Shown: positions 17,397-25,668, counted from the first letter of the stretch. The stretch: 32,077 bases of DNA from Elusimicrobia bacterium RIFOXYA12_FULL_57_11 (GCA_001800275.1 MGVB01000129.1:1-32077); one strand, 5' to 3'. A program made the numbers and translations. Notes: generated from the sequence alone by a model not told the origin.

Positions 17397-18125
17397 TTAA
17401 GCGCGAGCCTCCTCGATAAGCACCTGCGGATACCCTATAGGCAGCACTTTTATTTTTCCCGTGTTCGGCTGCGCGTGAGCGGCCATGAGCCCGGTCTTGG
17501 CGAAACCAAGCGTAAGGGTAAGCCGGGCCATTATATAAACTCCGCTGTGATGGCCGGTATCCGGACTGAGCCCGGACGGAATGTCCACCGCTATTATGGG
17601 CCTGGCGCTCTTGTTCATCAGCTGTATGACACGGTGTACCGGCCCGGTAGGCTTGCCTACGGCGCTTATCCCCAGTAGGGCGTCCAGCAGGATATCGGCG
17701 GAAGAAAATTCCACGGCAAGGGCGTCAAGGTCCTCTTTGCGCAGCATCGCCACCGGCACGCCCGCCTCTTTGGCGGCCTGCAGATTCTTCACCACCAGTT
17801 CCGTATACCCTGTTTCCTTAGGAGACAGGATAAATACACTGACCCTGACCCCCGCGCCCAGAAGATAGCGCGCCGCGACCAGACCGTCACCGCCGTTATT
17901 ACCCTTTCCGCAGCAGACTACCACCTTAACCCCGCCCGGGACCTTCCCCAGCTCCTGCGCGGCGAATTCGATGGTTTCCCCGGCAATAGCGCGGCCGGCG
18001 TTCTCCATAAGCAGCGACGAAGGGATACTATGCTCCAGAGAAGCCTTCTTATCGAGGTATTTCATTTTCTCGGCGGTGACCACCGGCAGCCCGTCGAATT
18101 CACTTACCTGCGGTATTTTTGACAT
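17397..18125 (-). CDS. nnrE: NAD(P)H-hydrate epimerase (YjeF_N domain only)
   Basis: A 242-aa single-domain YjeF_N protein that epimerises damaged R-NAD(P)HX to the S form for repair. Family motifs are MENAG (40-44), the phosphate-binding GKGNNGGDG (73-81), DILLDALLG and VDIPSGLSPDTG. In many bacteria this domain is fused to the ADP-dependent dehydratase NnrD. Here the protein ends after the epimerase, and no NnrD lies in the window, so the partner must be elsewhere. It lies between a Yip1-like gene (49 nt upstream) and a receiver-domain gene on the same strand. Confidence 0.93.
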   Translation of the reverse strand: MSKIPQVSEFDGLPVVTAEKMKYLDKKASLEHSIPSSLLMENAGRAIAGETIEFAAQELGKVPGGVKVVVCCGKGNNGGDGLVAARYLLGAGVRVSVFILSPKETGYTELVVKNLQAAKEAGVPVAMLRKEDLDALAVEFSSADILLDALLGISAVGKPTGPVHRVIQLMNKSARPIIAVDIPSGLSPDTGHHSGVYIMARLTLTLGFAKTGLMAAHAQPNTGKIKVLPIGYPQVLIEEARA

Positions 18126-18174
18126 AGAAATTTTGATTCCGGCGCTGTCACCATCGCACCAAAGCAGGTCCGCG

Positions 18175-18720
18175 TCAGATTATCAGCCAGATAAGCCAGG
18201 CCATGAAATAAGTGAAACCAAAAAAAACCAGGCAGACAACACCCGCGTAAGGCAGCCAGACCGAGAGCACGGCTTTGTTGGCGGACACCGGGTAGAGCCT
18301 GCGCACCAGCATGACCCGCGCATACAGAACGGCGGCGGCGCACAGGCAGAAACACAAGAACGCGTTAAGGGAGCCCAGCTTCGCGAAAAAACCCAAAGGA
18401 ACAAGCAGCGCCAGGAAAAAGTCCGAATATCCGAACGCCAGGAAAAGCCTTGCGGCGCGCCCCCGGGCGCCGGTAAGCTCCATAAACAGGTGCGTTAGGG
18501 CGGCGAACAGCAGGTTTGCGGCCAGCACAAAGAACAACACCATAAGAAAAGACAGTATTCCCGGCAGCACTACCGAGAACATACGGAGAAACACGAATAT
18601 CCCCAAGGCACCCGCAACATAGCCCAGCAGACCCACGCGCCCGAGGTCCGCTGGCGGTTCTTCACACGCAAGCAGCTCCGGCCGCTCTATAACCGCCCCT
18701 AAAGTATTAAAATGGTCCAT
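18175..18720 (-). CDS. Yip1-like membrane protein
   Basis: A 181-aa protein: a short cytoplasmic N-terminus with a conserved-looking RPELL, then five hydrophobic segments. The overall design matches bacterial Yip1-domain proteins. The start MDHFNTLG at 18720 is preferred over the ATG 18 nt further upstream, because GGAGG lies 5 nt before it. The function is unknown; relatives are often encoded near envelope and secretion genes. It lies 48 nt after sppA on the same strand. Confidence 0.7.
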   Translation of the reverse strand: MDHFNTLGAVIERPELLACEEPPADLGRVGLLGYVAGALGIFVFLRMFSVVLPGILSFLMVLFFVLAANLLFAALTHLFMELTGARGRAARLFLAFGYSDFFLALLVPLGFFAKLGSLNAFLCFCLCAAAVLYARVMLVRRLYPVSANKAVLSVWLPYAGVVCLVFFGFTYFMAWLIWLII

Positions 18721-18768
18721 TATTCCCTCCGGAGTCACCTGAAGCGGCGCCGGCCGCGATAAATATTT

Positions 18769-19830
18769 TCACCGCCCGTACCAGCGGTATTCAAGGCGCG
18801 GTCCTGTCTCCAGCGCGTCAGCCACCGCCTTCGCCCCGAACAGCTGCAGCTTGCTGTCCATAAGCGAAAAAAGATTTTCAAAAGGATCGGAATCGGTGAT
18901 CACGCGCGGGTTCTTCCCGATCTTCGCCAATTCCCCGGCCGCGTCCAGGGCGTCGCGCAGGTCACCGAGCTTATCGATCAGTTTATTGGCCAGGGCCTGG
19001 CGCCCGGTATAGATCCTCCCGTCGGCCAGGATTTTCACTTCTTCCACGGTCTTTTTACGGCCTTCCGAAACCGCCGCCACGAACTGGGAGTAAGAATCGT
19101 CTATCAACCCCTGCAGCAGTTTGCGTTCTTCCTGGGTCATATCGCGCACGGGGGAGCCTATATCCTTGAACTTGCCGGATTTGATAGCCTCGTTCTTAAC
19201 CCCCACTTTTTTCATAAGGCCCTCAAAGTTGCTGACGCTGAAGATAACCCCGATGGATCCCGTTATGGTGCCCGGTTGGGCGACAATAAGGTCGCAGGCC
19301 GAGGCCACATAATAGCCGCCGCTGGCAGACACTTCGCCGAAACGGGCAACAAAAGGTTTTTTCGTTTCCTTCCTGGCGCGCAGTACCGCAGAATATATTT
19401 CCTGCACAGCGCCCACGGAACCGCCTGGAGAATTAATATCCAGCAGGATCGCTTTCACCTCTTTTTTCTCCGACATAAGCCGTATGCGTTTAGCTATCTG
19501 CTGGCTGCCGCGCTCCCAGGACCTGGAAGAACTCCCCTGTGTGATCACCCCGTAAAGAGGGATCACGGCCACGGCATCCTTTTTGCCCTGGACCAGGCCG
19601 GTAAGTTTTGAGATATCCATGTCGTTAGGCTTCAGCTTGCGGGCGGCGTCAGCCCTTGAGATCACGGCAAAAGCCGCGAACAGTGAAAGGGCGTAAAGGG
19701 CCGCTATGGCCCGCAACCAGATTCTGGTCTTTGAGTGCTGCGCGGGCTGGGAGGCGTTCAACGGCGCCTCGGTTGTCGGCGCCTGCTCCGGCTGCTCTCC
19801 CGGCAACCGGCTGCTGTTATTTTCTTCCAT
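18769..19830 (-). CDS. sppA: Signal peptide peptidase SppA, short (36K) type
   Basis: A 353-aa membrane-anchored serine protease with one N-terminal transmembrane helix (about 37-58) and an S49 peptidase domain. It degrades remnant signal peptides. The catalytic Ser170 lies in SASGGYY, and the general-base Lys is K222 in SGKFKD, 52 residues later as in Bacillus SppA. DINSPGGSV (131-139) supplies the oxyanion region. The N-terminal 35 residues are a polar Pro/Glu-rich extension. GGGAGGAATAA immediately before the ATG supports the start. It follows the GGDEF pair by 21 nt. Confidence 0.94.
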   Translation of the reverse strand: MEENNSSRLPGEQPEQAPTTEAPLNASQPAQHSKTRIWLRAIAALYALSLFAAFAVISRADAARKLKPNDMDISKLTGLVQGKKDAVAVIPLYGVITQGSSSRSWERGSQQIAKRIRLMSEKKEVKAILLDINSPGGSVGAVQEIYSAVLRARKETKKPFVARFGEVSASGGYYVASACDLIVAQPGTITGSIGVIFSVSNFEGLMKKVGVKNEAIKSGKFKDIGSPVRDMTQEERKLLQGLIDDSYSQFVAAVSEGRKKTVEEVKILADGRIYTGRQALANKLIDKLGDLRDALDAAGELAKIGKNPRVITDSDPFENLFSLMDSKLQLFGAKAVADALETGPRLEYRWYGR

Positions 19831-19851
19831 TTATTCCTCCCTGGTGTAACT

Positions 19852-21114
19852 TCAGCTTACGCCGCCTGCGTCAACGACCCTGTTTCTGCCGTTTTCTTTT
19901 GCCGCATAAAGCGCCGCGTCCGCCCTGCCTATAACCTCGGCCGGGGTCCGCCCGTCGCGGGGGAAATGCGCTATACCTATAGAAACGGTAAGGCGCACCT
20001 TTTCAAGCCCCTGGGAAAAGACCTCAGCCTCTATACGGGCCCGGATGGTTTCCGCTTTCCTGAGTACCCCGGCGGCGTCGGCGCGGGGCAGCACTATGCC
20101 GAACTCTTCTCCGCCGTAACGCCCCACAAAATCGGTTTCATAAACCCCGTCTTTCAGCAGCTGCGCCACCCGCTTAAGAACGGCATCCCCGAACTGGTGG
20201 CCATAAGTGTCGTTCAGGTTCTTAAAATGATCGATATCCGCTATCATAAACCCCATGCTGGTCTTAAAAGCCGAAGAACGTCGTATTTCTTCCTTGATCT
20301 TCTCGTCAAGCGTACTACGGCGCCACAACCCCGTGAGGCCATCCGTAAGGGAAAGCCACTCCACCTGTTTAAAAAGCTGCACACGTTTAAGAGCGAAGGA
20401 AATCTCCCCGGCAAACCGGGCGGCGGCCTCCGCGTCGGCGGCAGAACGCTCCCGGCAGATTATCAGTCCCAACGCCGGGGCAACAGTCTCCGCCGCCTGC
20501 AGGGAAGCGTGGACGGGGGCGACCACAAAGCCGGAAACGGACACCGGCGCCCGCGGGACTCCCCCTGCAGCCGCAATAAGTTCCGGCAACGCCGGCAGTT
20601 GGGAACCCAAAGTTCCCTGCGCAAAAAGCTCCAGCTCGCCCGGAGTGTTCCCCGCAAGGTACAGCGCGGTTTCTTCCGTTAAAAAATAATCTGACAGGTA
20701 TTTCCCCAGCTGGCGACCCGCGGCAGAAGGGTCCACGGTCTCGGAAAGAAGTTTTACGGCCGAATATACCGCCAAAGATCTTTTTTCGCCCGAAGCGGCA
20801 AGGCGCGCCGCTTCTTTTACCGCCGCCAGTTCTTTTTCGAGGACCGCCGCTTTTTTTAATGAGGCATCCAGCCCGGACCGGCCCGGCATCAGCCCGGACC
20901 GGCCGTTAAGAAATACGGAATGAGCCAGCGCCGCGGCCGTCCAAAGCGCCAGCACGGCGAACGGCGCGCCGGCCTGGTCCCGCAACATGGCGGACGAGAC
21001 GCCGAAAAGCGCAAGCCCGGAGCCCAAACCCGCCCAGCGGTTCAACCGTCCCAGGAAATAAGACAGCAGAGGCGCGGCGGCGGCGGCGGCAAGCCACAAC
21101 TCGGGGTTATTCAT
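19852..21114 (-). CDS. Membrane-bound diguanylate cyclase, no I-site
   Basis: A 420-aa protein with three N-terminal hydrophobic helices (about 5-70), a helical linker, a GAF-like middle region and a C-terminal GGDEF domain that should make c-di-GMP. The signature is GGEEF at 334-338, with metal-binding ADIDHFKNLND upstream. The RxxD inhibitory site that would sit 5 residues before the signature reads YETD, so product inhibition is probably absent. The start MNNPELW at 21114 is chosen because it overlaps the upstream stop by 8 nt in a GTGTATGAATAA arrangement and removes an unrelated 47-residue extension. Confidence 0.88.
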   Translation of the reverse strand: MNNPELWLAAAAAAPLLSYFLGRLNRWAGLGSGLALFGVSSAMLRDQAGAPFAVLALWTAAALAHSVFLNGRSGLMPGRSGLDASLKKAAVLEKELAAVKEAARLAASGEKRSLAVYSAVKLLSETVDPSAAGRQLGKYLSDYFLTEETALYLAGNTPGELELFAQGTLGSQLPALPELIAAAGGVPRAPVSVSGFVVAPVHASLQAAETVAPALGLIICRERSAADAEAAARFAGEISFALKRVQLFKQVEWLSLTDGLTGLWRRSTLDEKIKEEIRRSSAFKTSMGFMIADIDHFKNLNDTYGHQFGDAVLKRVAQLLKDGVYETDFVGRYGGEEFGIVLPRADAAGVLRKAETIRARIEAEVFSQGLEKVRLTVSIGIAHFPRDGRTPAEVIGRADAALYAAKENGRNRVVDAGGVS

Positions 21115-22447
21115 ACACCACCCTGTTGCGGCCGGCCTCTTTGGCGCGGAAAAGCCGCTCGTCTGCGGCGCGGACAAGCTGGCTGGAAACCGCACCCTCG
21201 GAAGGGAACTCCGCCACGCCGAAACTAGCCGTAACGCGCGCGTCGCGCCCGCCAAAAGAAAAAGCGCGCCCGGCCAGCGCCAGGCGCAGGTTTTCGGCAG
21301 CCGCGGCGGCCTGCGCCTTACCGGCCCCGGTAATTATCAGGGCGAACTCTTCGCCTCCGTAGCGGGCGGTAAAGTCCACCTCCCTCACTCCCCCGGCCAG
21401 GACTTCAGCCACAACTTTAAGTACCGCATCCCCCGCCTGGTGTCCGAAAGTGTCGTTATAGCTCTTGAAATGATCGATATCCGCCATAATCAGCGCGAAC
21501 GGCGTCCTGGCCCGCGCGGCGCGGAGGATTTCCTCCTCAAGGCGGGTCTGGAAAGCGCGATGGGTATACAACCCGGTCAAACCGTCCTTTATGGCCAGTT
21601 CGCGCACTTTCTCGAACAGGTAGATATTTTCCATACTGACCCCGGCCAGCGCGCAGAAAAGTTCCGCGCCGCGCAGGTCCTCCGCCTTAAAACGGTCAGG
21701 CTCCTGGGCGCAAGCGCGCACAAAACCCACCAGGGCGCCGAACAGATGCAGCGGCAGCGCCATCATGGAGCGCTGCCCTGCGCCGAAAAACCCGCGGGGA
21801 AACCGGCTGTCGGCTTCGGAATTGCGCACCAACAGCGGGATCTTGCGCTCGGCCACCCAGGTGTCGGCGAAATCCCTTGGCGCCCCTGAATGCAGTTCTA
21901 TCGCAGCTCCGGGAAAATACTTTTTAAGGAGGTTTTCCAGTCTTTCTTTTATCTCGTCGGGAGTCGAGGCCGCGCCTATATCCTGTACGGAAGCAGCCAG
22001 GGCGCCCTTGTCGCGTATGCGGGCCAACGTGCTTTCCTGGTGAAGGCGGTAGCGGGCCAGTTCATCCGTGAGGTTCCCTATCCTCACGGCGGCCTCCGCT
22101 TCCCCGGCGGCCAGTTTTTCCCCGGCGGCGCGCCGCAAGCTCTCGGCCCGGGCTAAAGCGAAAAAAAGCAGCCACAGGCACAGGACTTCCACCATAGCCG
22201 CCGCCATACCCAAAAAAGAATCCCCGCCCGGGACCAGCTTAGGCAGACTGAAGCCGGCCGCGGTCACCAAAAACAGGAAAATATATTTAACTTCTTTTTC
22301 CCCGGACCAGTGGAACCAGATGAACAGCGCCCCCGCGGCCGGATAGAGCCACAGGAAATGCGCAGGCCACAACCAAAGCGCCCACGCCAGCCCGGCAACA
22401 ATAGCGGCAGGGCAGGCAACCTTGGTAAAAGCGTTGGCCTTCAGCAT
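21107..22447 (-). CDS. Membrane-bound diguanylate cyclase with GAF domain and I-site
   Basis: A 446-aa protein with about four transmembrane helices (10-100), a coiled-coil linker, a GAF-like domain (about 150-275) and a GGDEF domain. GGEEF lies at 364-368, and the inhibitory RxxD (R355-D358) sits exactly 5 residues before it, so feedback inhibition by c-di-GMP is expected. The domain order is shared with the downstream cyclase, and the two look like paralogues from a tandem duplication. TAGAAT at 22457-22462 is a possible -10 box and would give a nearly leaderless mRNA. Confidence 0.9.
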   Translation of the reverse strand: MLKANAFTKVACPAAIVAGLAWALWLWPAHFLWLYPAAGALFIWFHWSGEKEVKYIFLFLVTAAGFSLPKLVPGGDSFLGMAAAMVEVLCLWLLFFALARAESLRRAAGEKLAAGEAEAAVRIGNLTDELARYRLHQESTLARIRDKGALAASVQDIGAASTPDEIKERLENLLKKYFPGAAIELHSGAPRDFADTWVAERKIPLLVRNSEADSRFPRGFFGAGQRSMMALPLHLFGALVGFVRACAQEPDRFKAEDLRGAELFCALAGVSMENIYLFEKVRELAIKDGLTGLYTHRAFQTRLEEEILRAARARTPFALIMADIDHFKSYNDTFGHQAGDAVLKVVAEVLAGGVREVDFTARYGGEEFALIITGAGKAQAAAAAENLRLALAGRAFSFGGRDARVTASFGVAEFPSEGAVSSQLVRAADERLFRAKEAGRNRVVYE

Positions 22448-22505
22448 GTATATAGAATTCTACAATAAAAGTAAGGACGACAAAGACACCGGAGATGAGG
22501 AGCTT

Positions 22506-23726
22506 TTAAAAAGGCTCCTGGTTTTCAAGCCTGGCCAGCGCTGGAACCTCTCCCGGAGCGTAAGAGAAATCCCGGGCAGGCGCTTGAGGAGCTGCCACGG
22601 GAAAGCCCCCCGGGCGCCCTGCCGGCAGCGCGGGAATAGTCTGCGTTACGCAGTGTATGGAACCTCCCGCGGTTATGCTGGAATCCGAATTTATGGGGAT
22701 AACGCTGACTCCCGGCATGCCGGAGCTGTATGCGGCGGCGGCCTGGGCTTCCTCCGCGGAACGCCCGGAATAAGAAGGCATCAGCACCGTGTTGTTAACT
22801 ATCAGCGAATTGGTGTAGGTATACCAGGTCCCCGAATTTTCCCAGCCTTTTATGGTCAATATTCTATACGGTTGCCCGTCCGCGGCGGTACGGCCCCTGA
22901 ACCACGCCTGCGCCTTCTCGGAATTGGATTTAAACGGTTCCGAATCGGCCGCCGAGATCAAAACCGTATGGTCATTAAGCAGCTTCATGAACATGTCTAT
23001 ATGCCCTGTGCCGTCCTTTGGCTGGCCGGGGTAGCCGGCATAATCAAAAGTGTAGATATTCTTCGCCTTGAACTGAGCTTTTAAAGCGGCGTCAACCTGC
23101 TCCTGGCTCATGGAGGAATTCCAGGAATAGGTGCGCCGTGTCATGAATAAATTCCCCTTTGAATCGAACATGATATTCCCGCCGTCCAATATGACCTTCA
23201 CCCCGAAAACATCGACTCCCATGGTCTTGCCCAGGCTGGCGGGCATAGCGTCGTCGGACTGCCGGTACTGGTAATGCCTGTAAACCGAATCCACTATCCC
23301 CAGCCTGCCGGGGCCGGTCAGGCCGAAAGGACCGTAATCCCTGACCCATACCGTATCTACCGGAATATCCAAAGCTTTATAGCGGCCGGCCGGAACACCC
23401 GGGAGCGTTTCAGGAGCCCACACGCCAAAAACCTGCGCCTTGCCCGGGCCGGTTACGGCCCTGGCCACGGAAGTGAGCATGTCCGTATAACCCGCCCAAC
23501 TTATAACTACCGCACCCACCGGCTCATATTCCGCCGGGATACGGAAACCGGCAGGCGGCACCGCGGGCTCAATAGCTGAAGAAGAACTGCCGGGGAGAGG
23601 CTTGCCTGCCTGTTCACGGGACGGGTCCAGCCAGTTTGGAAGCGGGTTATTGAGGTCCAGGGCGTGCGCCGCCGAAGAGAAAACAACGATCAAAACCAAC
23701 AACGCGGCCCCTGAATTTTTTTTCAT
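22506..23726 (-). CDS. Exported agmatine/peptidylarginine-deiminase-like protein
   Basis: A 406-aa guanidino-group-modifying protein (PAD_porph/agmatine deiminase family). Catalytic features are VWVRDYGPFGL, LDGGNIMFD, the GHIDMFMKLL histidine-aspartate pair and the nucleophile Cys359 in GSIHC. The start at 23726 (GGGAG 7 nt upstream) begins a clear signal peptide, KKNSGAALLVLIVVFSSAAHA with cleavage before LD. The enzyme is therefore likely periplasmic or secreted, unlike cytoplasmic AguA. The substrate may be free agmatine or protein-bound arginine, as in Porphyromonas PPAD. The long-frame start at 23750 adds eight unsupported residues. It follows the acid phosphatase gene by 32 nt. Confidence 0.88.
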   Translation of the reverse strand: MKKNSGAALLVLIVVFSSAAHALDLNNPLPNWLDPSREQAGKPLPGSSSSAIEPAVPPAGFRIPAEYEPVGAVVISWAGYTDMLTSVARAVTGPGKAQVFGVWAPETLPGVPAGRYKALDIPVDTVWVRDYGPFGLTGPGRLGIVDSVYRHYQYRQSDDAMPASLGKTMGVDVFGVKVILDGGNIMFDSKGNLFMTRRTYSWNSSMSQEQVDAALKAQFKAKNIYTFDYAGYPGQPKDGTGHIDMFMKLLNDHTVLISAADSEPFKSNSEKAQAWFRGRTAADGQPYRILTIKGWENSGTWYTYTNSLIVNNTVLMPSYSGRSAEEAQAAAAYSSGMPGVSVIPINSDSSITAGGSIHCVTQTIPALPAGRPGGFPVAAPQAPARDFSYAPGEVPALARLENQEPF

Positions 23727-23758
23727 CAAACGCTCCCAAACTGTCGTCACGCCCGGCT

Positions 23759-24496
23759 TCAGCGAAGATAGCGGCGCAGGCCGTTCATGTCAGCGGCAAA
23801 TTCCGGTGCTTTTGAAAGATTGCGGTAAAGTTCATTGGCGAGTATTCTTCCGGCTTCGATATCAGTGGGATGGTGCACTCCGCCTATAACGCGGTTCAGT
23901 GCCGCCTCATCGGCGCGGGCCAGAAATTCCCTGCGCCTGGAAGGCACAAGGTCTCCAAGTATGAGCGCGAACAGCCGCGACATGGTTGCGTGGCCGCTGG
24001 GATAAGCGTAACCGCTTACCCTGGCTATGCAGGGTTTAAGCCGTTCGTCGCGCAGGAATGGCCGGGGCCGTTTGTAGATATCTTTCATGTAGCGGTGCGC
24101 GGCCACTGAATCCTCGCCCACATTTCCAAAGAACTCCCGCACCGCGGCCGGCTGCGGGCTGATAAAAGGGGTTATCTTGCCAAAAAACACTTCGTAAGAA
24201 TGCTCCATTTCGGCCCTGGCGCGCGTACAGTCGTCCTGTGTGCGGCCTGCCTGCCAGGCGAACAGCGCCTCAAAATCCGCCAGATCCTTCGCCGACCCGG
24301 GGGCCGGCGCAGCAGGTACCGCGCCGAGGTCCAGCGCCGGGATAGCCAGGTAATGGCCGGCCGCGCCCGCCTTGGCGTCCGCGTAAATATCCGCGCCGGA
24401 GTAAAACTCCCCGAATGAAACGGCGGCGCCGAAAACAGGTGGCAGAACGGTAATTGAAAAAATAAGGATAAAACTTCTGGATAGTTTGTTCAGCAT
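23759..24496 (-). CDS. Class A non-specific acid phosphatase (PAP2 superfamily), exported
   Basis: A 245-aa protein with an N-terminal signal peptide (about 1-24). The three-part PAP2 signature is present: K138-x6-R145P146, PSGH at 166-169 and NR-x5-H at 201-208 followed by D212, where the usual Ser before Arg is Asn. The catalytic histidines are therefore kept. Size, export and the YPSGHAT form fit class A periplasmic acid phosphatases, which release phosphate from many monoesters. Transcription probably starts at the ATG itself (promoter at 24503-24530). No Pho box is seen upstream despite the phosphate-scavenging role. Confidence 0.9.
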   Translation of the reverse strand: MLNKLSRSFILIFSITVLPPVFGAAVSFGEFYSGADIYADAKAGAAGHYLAIPALDLGAVPAAPAPGSAKDLADFEALFAWQAGRTQDDCTRARAEMEHSYEVFFGKITPFISPQPAAVREFFGNVGEDSVAAHRYMKDIYKRPRPFLRDERLKPCIARVSGYAYPSGHATMSRLFALILGDLVPSRRREFLARADEAALNRVIGGVHHPTDIEAGRILANELYRNLSKAPEFAADMNGLRRYLR

Positions 24497-24502
24497 GATT
24501 AA

Positions 24503-24530
24503 ATTCTAATCAAAAAGCGCCCCCTGTCAA
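24503..24530 (-). promoter_or_regulatory. Promoter of the acid phosphatase gene (leaderless)
   Basis: On the minus strand a perfect -35 TTGACA (24525-24530), a 16-bp spacer and -10 TAGAAT (24503-24508). The ATG at 24496 is 7 nt beyond the -10, so the mRNA should start at the first codon. No ribosome site exists. Confidence 0.75.
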
Positions 24531-24592
24531 AGGGTAAAAAGGCCTACCCCGGCCCGGGCAAAAGGGCAAGCTCCCCCAACATCTGTATAACT

Positions 24593-24790
24593 ATGAGCAT
24601 AAAAAAGAAAACCCTTGTTACGGCGTTCGAAGCATTTGCCGGCAGAAACTCAAATCCCGCGCTCGAAGTGCTTAAGAAACTTGCCACGGAAACAATCGCC
24701 CGGGAAAAGCACTCCGGGGCCATTCCCCCGTCCCTGCCGCTTTCAGTGCTCGTAAAAGCCGCCGAGGCCGCAATAAACGCCATAAATTGA
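24593..24790 (+). pseudogene. Pyroglutamyl-peptidase-like remnant (ends joined, middle lost)
   Basis: A 65-codon open frame. Its first 30 codons, KKKTLVTAFEAFAGRNSNPA, resemble the Pcp N-terminus (consensus VTGFEPFGG..xNPS). Its last part, PPSLPLSVLVKAAEAAINAI, resembles the Pcp C-terminal helix. Pcp proteins are about 200-215 aa, so roughly 140 residues, including the catalytic Glu, Cys and His, are missing between them. The first motif is also degraded (AFEAFAG). The simplest reading is an internal in-frame deletion of an old pcp gene. It could still be expressed as a small protein, but enzyme activity is not possible. There is no clear ribosome site. It converges with the next gene, 17 nt away. 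Confidence 0.55.
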
Positions 24791-24807
24791 GCACCGATAC
24801 GCGGCTG

Positions 24808-25320
24808 TTACCCGGCTTTTCTTCTGCCGGCCAGGTCGGCCAGTATCCCGGGCAGCACCCGGCGCAGGAATAACGCCAGCAAATAACCGGCGGCGCCTGT
24901 AAGGGCGAACATGTCATCAAACTGGCCCGGTATATTCACTGGCAGCATCTCGTATAAAAAAACCAGCGCGGGGAACAGCAGCCATTTTTTCTCCACAGCG
25001 TAACGCTTGGCCATGGCCATACAGGCCCCCAGCATTATCCCCGCCCCGATAAAGGCCGGGGCTGAAAACAGGCTGCCCCCGAAACTGAACGGGGCGAGGA
25101 CCGCGGACCACAGTAAAGCGAAAACCGGGGGCAGCGCCGAATCGGTATAGCTGTAAGTCCTGATAAAAAAAATACTGGCCAGCGCGGCAATAAAAAAAAT
25201 CGTAAAAACCACGGCTCCGGCCAGCACCCCGAAACGAATATCCCTGAACGCCCAGCCGGCAATAAAGGCAAGCGCCGTAAACGGAAAAGATAAAACTTCT
25301 ATAGCTATAGCCCGCCACAT
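24808..25320 (-). CDS. Small polytopic membrane protein, unknown function
   Basis: A 170-aa protein with about five hydrophobic helices and a short basic tail (AGRRKAG). The start MWRAIAIEV at 25320 is supported by GGAGGG just upstream. The C-terminal FLYEMLPVNIPGQFDD with a following glycine-rich helix faintly recalls VanZ-like proteins, but I would not assign a family. A 250-nt structured leader with a consensus promoter lies upstream, so expression may be controlled by RNA structure. Confidence 0.7.
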   Translation of the reverse strand: MWRAIAIEVLSFPFTALAFIAGWAFRDIRFGVLAGAVVFTIFFIAALASIFFIRTYSYTDSALPPVFALLWSAVLAPFSFGGSLFSAPAFIGAGIMLGACMAMAKRYAVEKKWLLFPALVFLYEMLPVNIPGQFDDMFALTGAAGYLLALFLRRVLPGILADLAGRRKAG

Positions 25321-25392
25321 AAACCCTCCCCTCCACGTGCACATTGCCGGCAATTTCACAGCCTGGTTCCTGGCGCGGCGCATGGAAAAGCG

Positions 25393-25416
25393 AGAGCCCC
25401 CGGAAGCGGGGGCTCT
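25393..25416 (-). terminator. Strong GC hairpin, candidate terminator or attenuator
   Basis: A 10-bp perfect stem (25393-25402 with 25407-25416) with loop GAAG (plus-strand sense). On the minus strand it is followed by a short pyrimidine-rich CGCTTTTCC, so termination may be partial. It sits 73 nt before the ATG of the small membrane protein gene. Confidence 0.6.
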
Positions 25417-25570
25417 TCACACGGCACAGGGGCCGGATATACGGGGCAGGCCGGGGAACCGCGCCGGGGCCGGGGCAAACCCCCGAAGCCCAACCGCACA
25501 ACCAGGCTGACCGAAACCAGCTTGACCACACGCTGCACCGATCGGCGCACACCAAAGAGATCAAGACCGC
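25393..25570 (-). ncRNA. Candidate structured ncRNA or long leader, about 180 nt
   Basis: A transcript from the consensus promoter at 25577-25605 would begin near 25570 and run to the hairpin ending at 25393. It contains no plausible ORF and folds locally: a hairpin closed by UGCGCC/GGUGCA with loop GAUC, one closed by GCUGGU/GUCAGC with loop UUCG, and GC-rich stems towards the 3' end. Its size would suit 6S RNA, but I could not draw the long rod with a central bubble, and no SRP or tmRNA motif was found. The alternative is a cis-acting leader of the membrane protein gene downstream. It fills most of the 421-bp gap 25321-25741. Confidence 0.55.
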
Positions 25571-25576
25571 ACTCCG

Positions 25577-25605
25577 AGTATAACAGAGGGCATTTTACCT
25601 GTCAA
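25577..25605 (-). promoter_or_regulatory. Consensus sigma-70-type promoter of the ncRNA/leader
   Basis: On the minus strand TTGACA (25600-25605), a 17-bp spacer, and TATACT (25577-25582). This is one of the two strongest promoters in the window and does not directly abut any protein start. Confidence 0.8.
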
Positions 25606-25668
25606 GGCCCAGAAAAAAACACCATAACACCCCTCCTCTCACCGCCGAAAACCGGCCACCCGGCCAGG

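Noticed and set aside
19735-20682. Plus-strand open frame of 315 codons across sppA and a GGDEF gene
   Set aside because: Antisense to the GGDEF signature and sppA start; rich in Arg/Gly/Pro as expected of shadows.
25393-25570. Assignment of this RNA as 6S RNA, SRP RNA or tmRNA
   Set aside because: The length fits 6S, but the 5' and 3' ends do not form a convincing closing stem, and the SRP GGAAG/AGCAG loop and tmRNA tRNA-like ends are absent.
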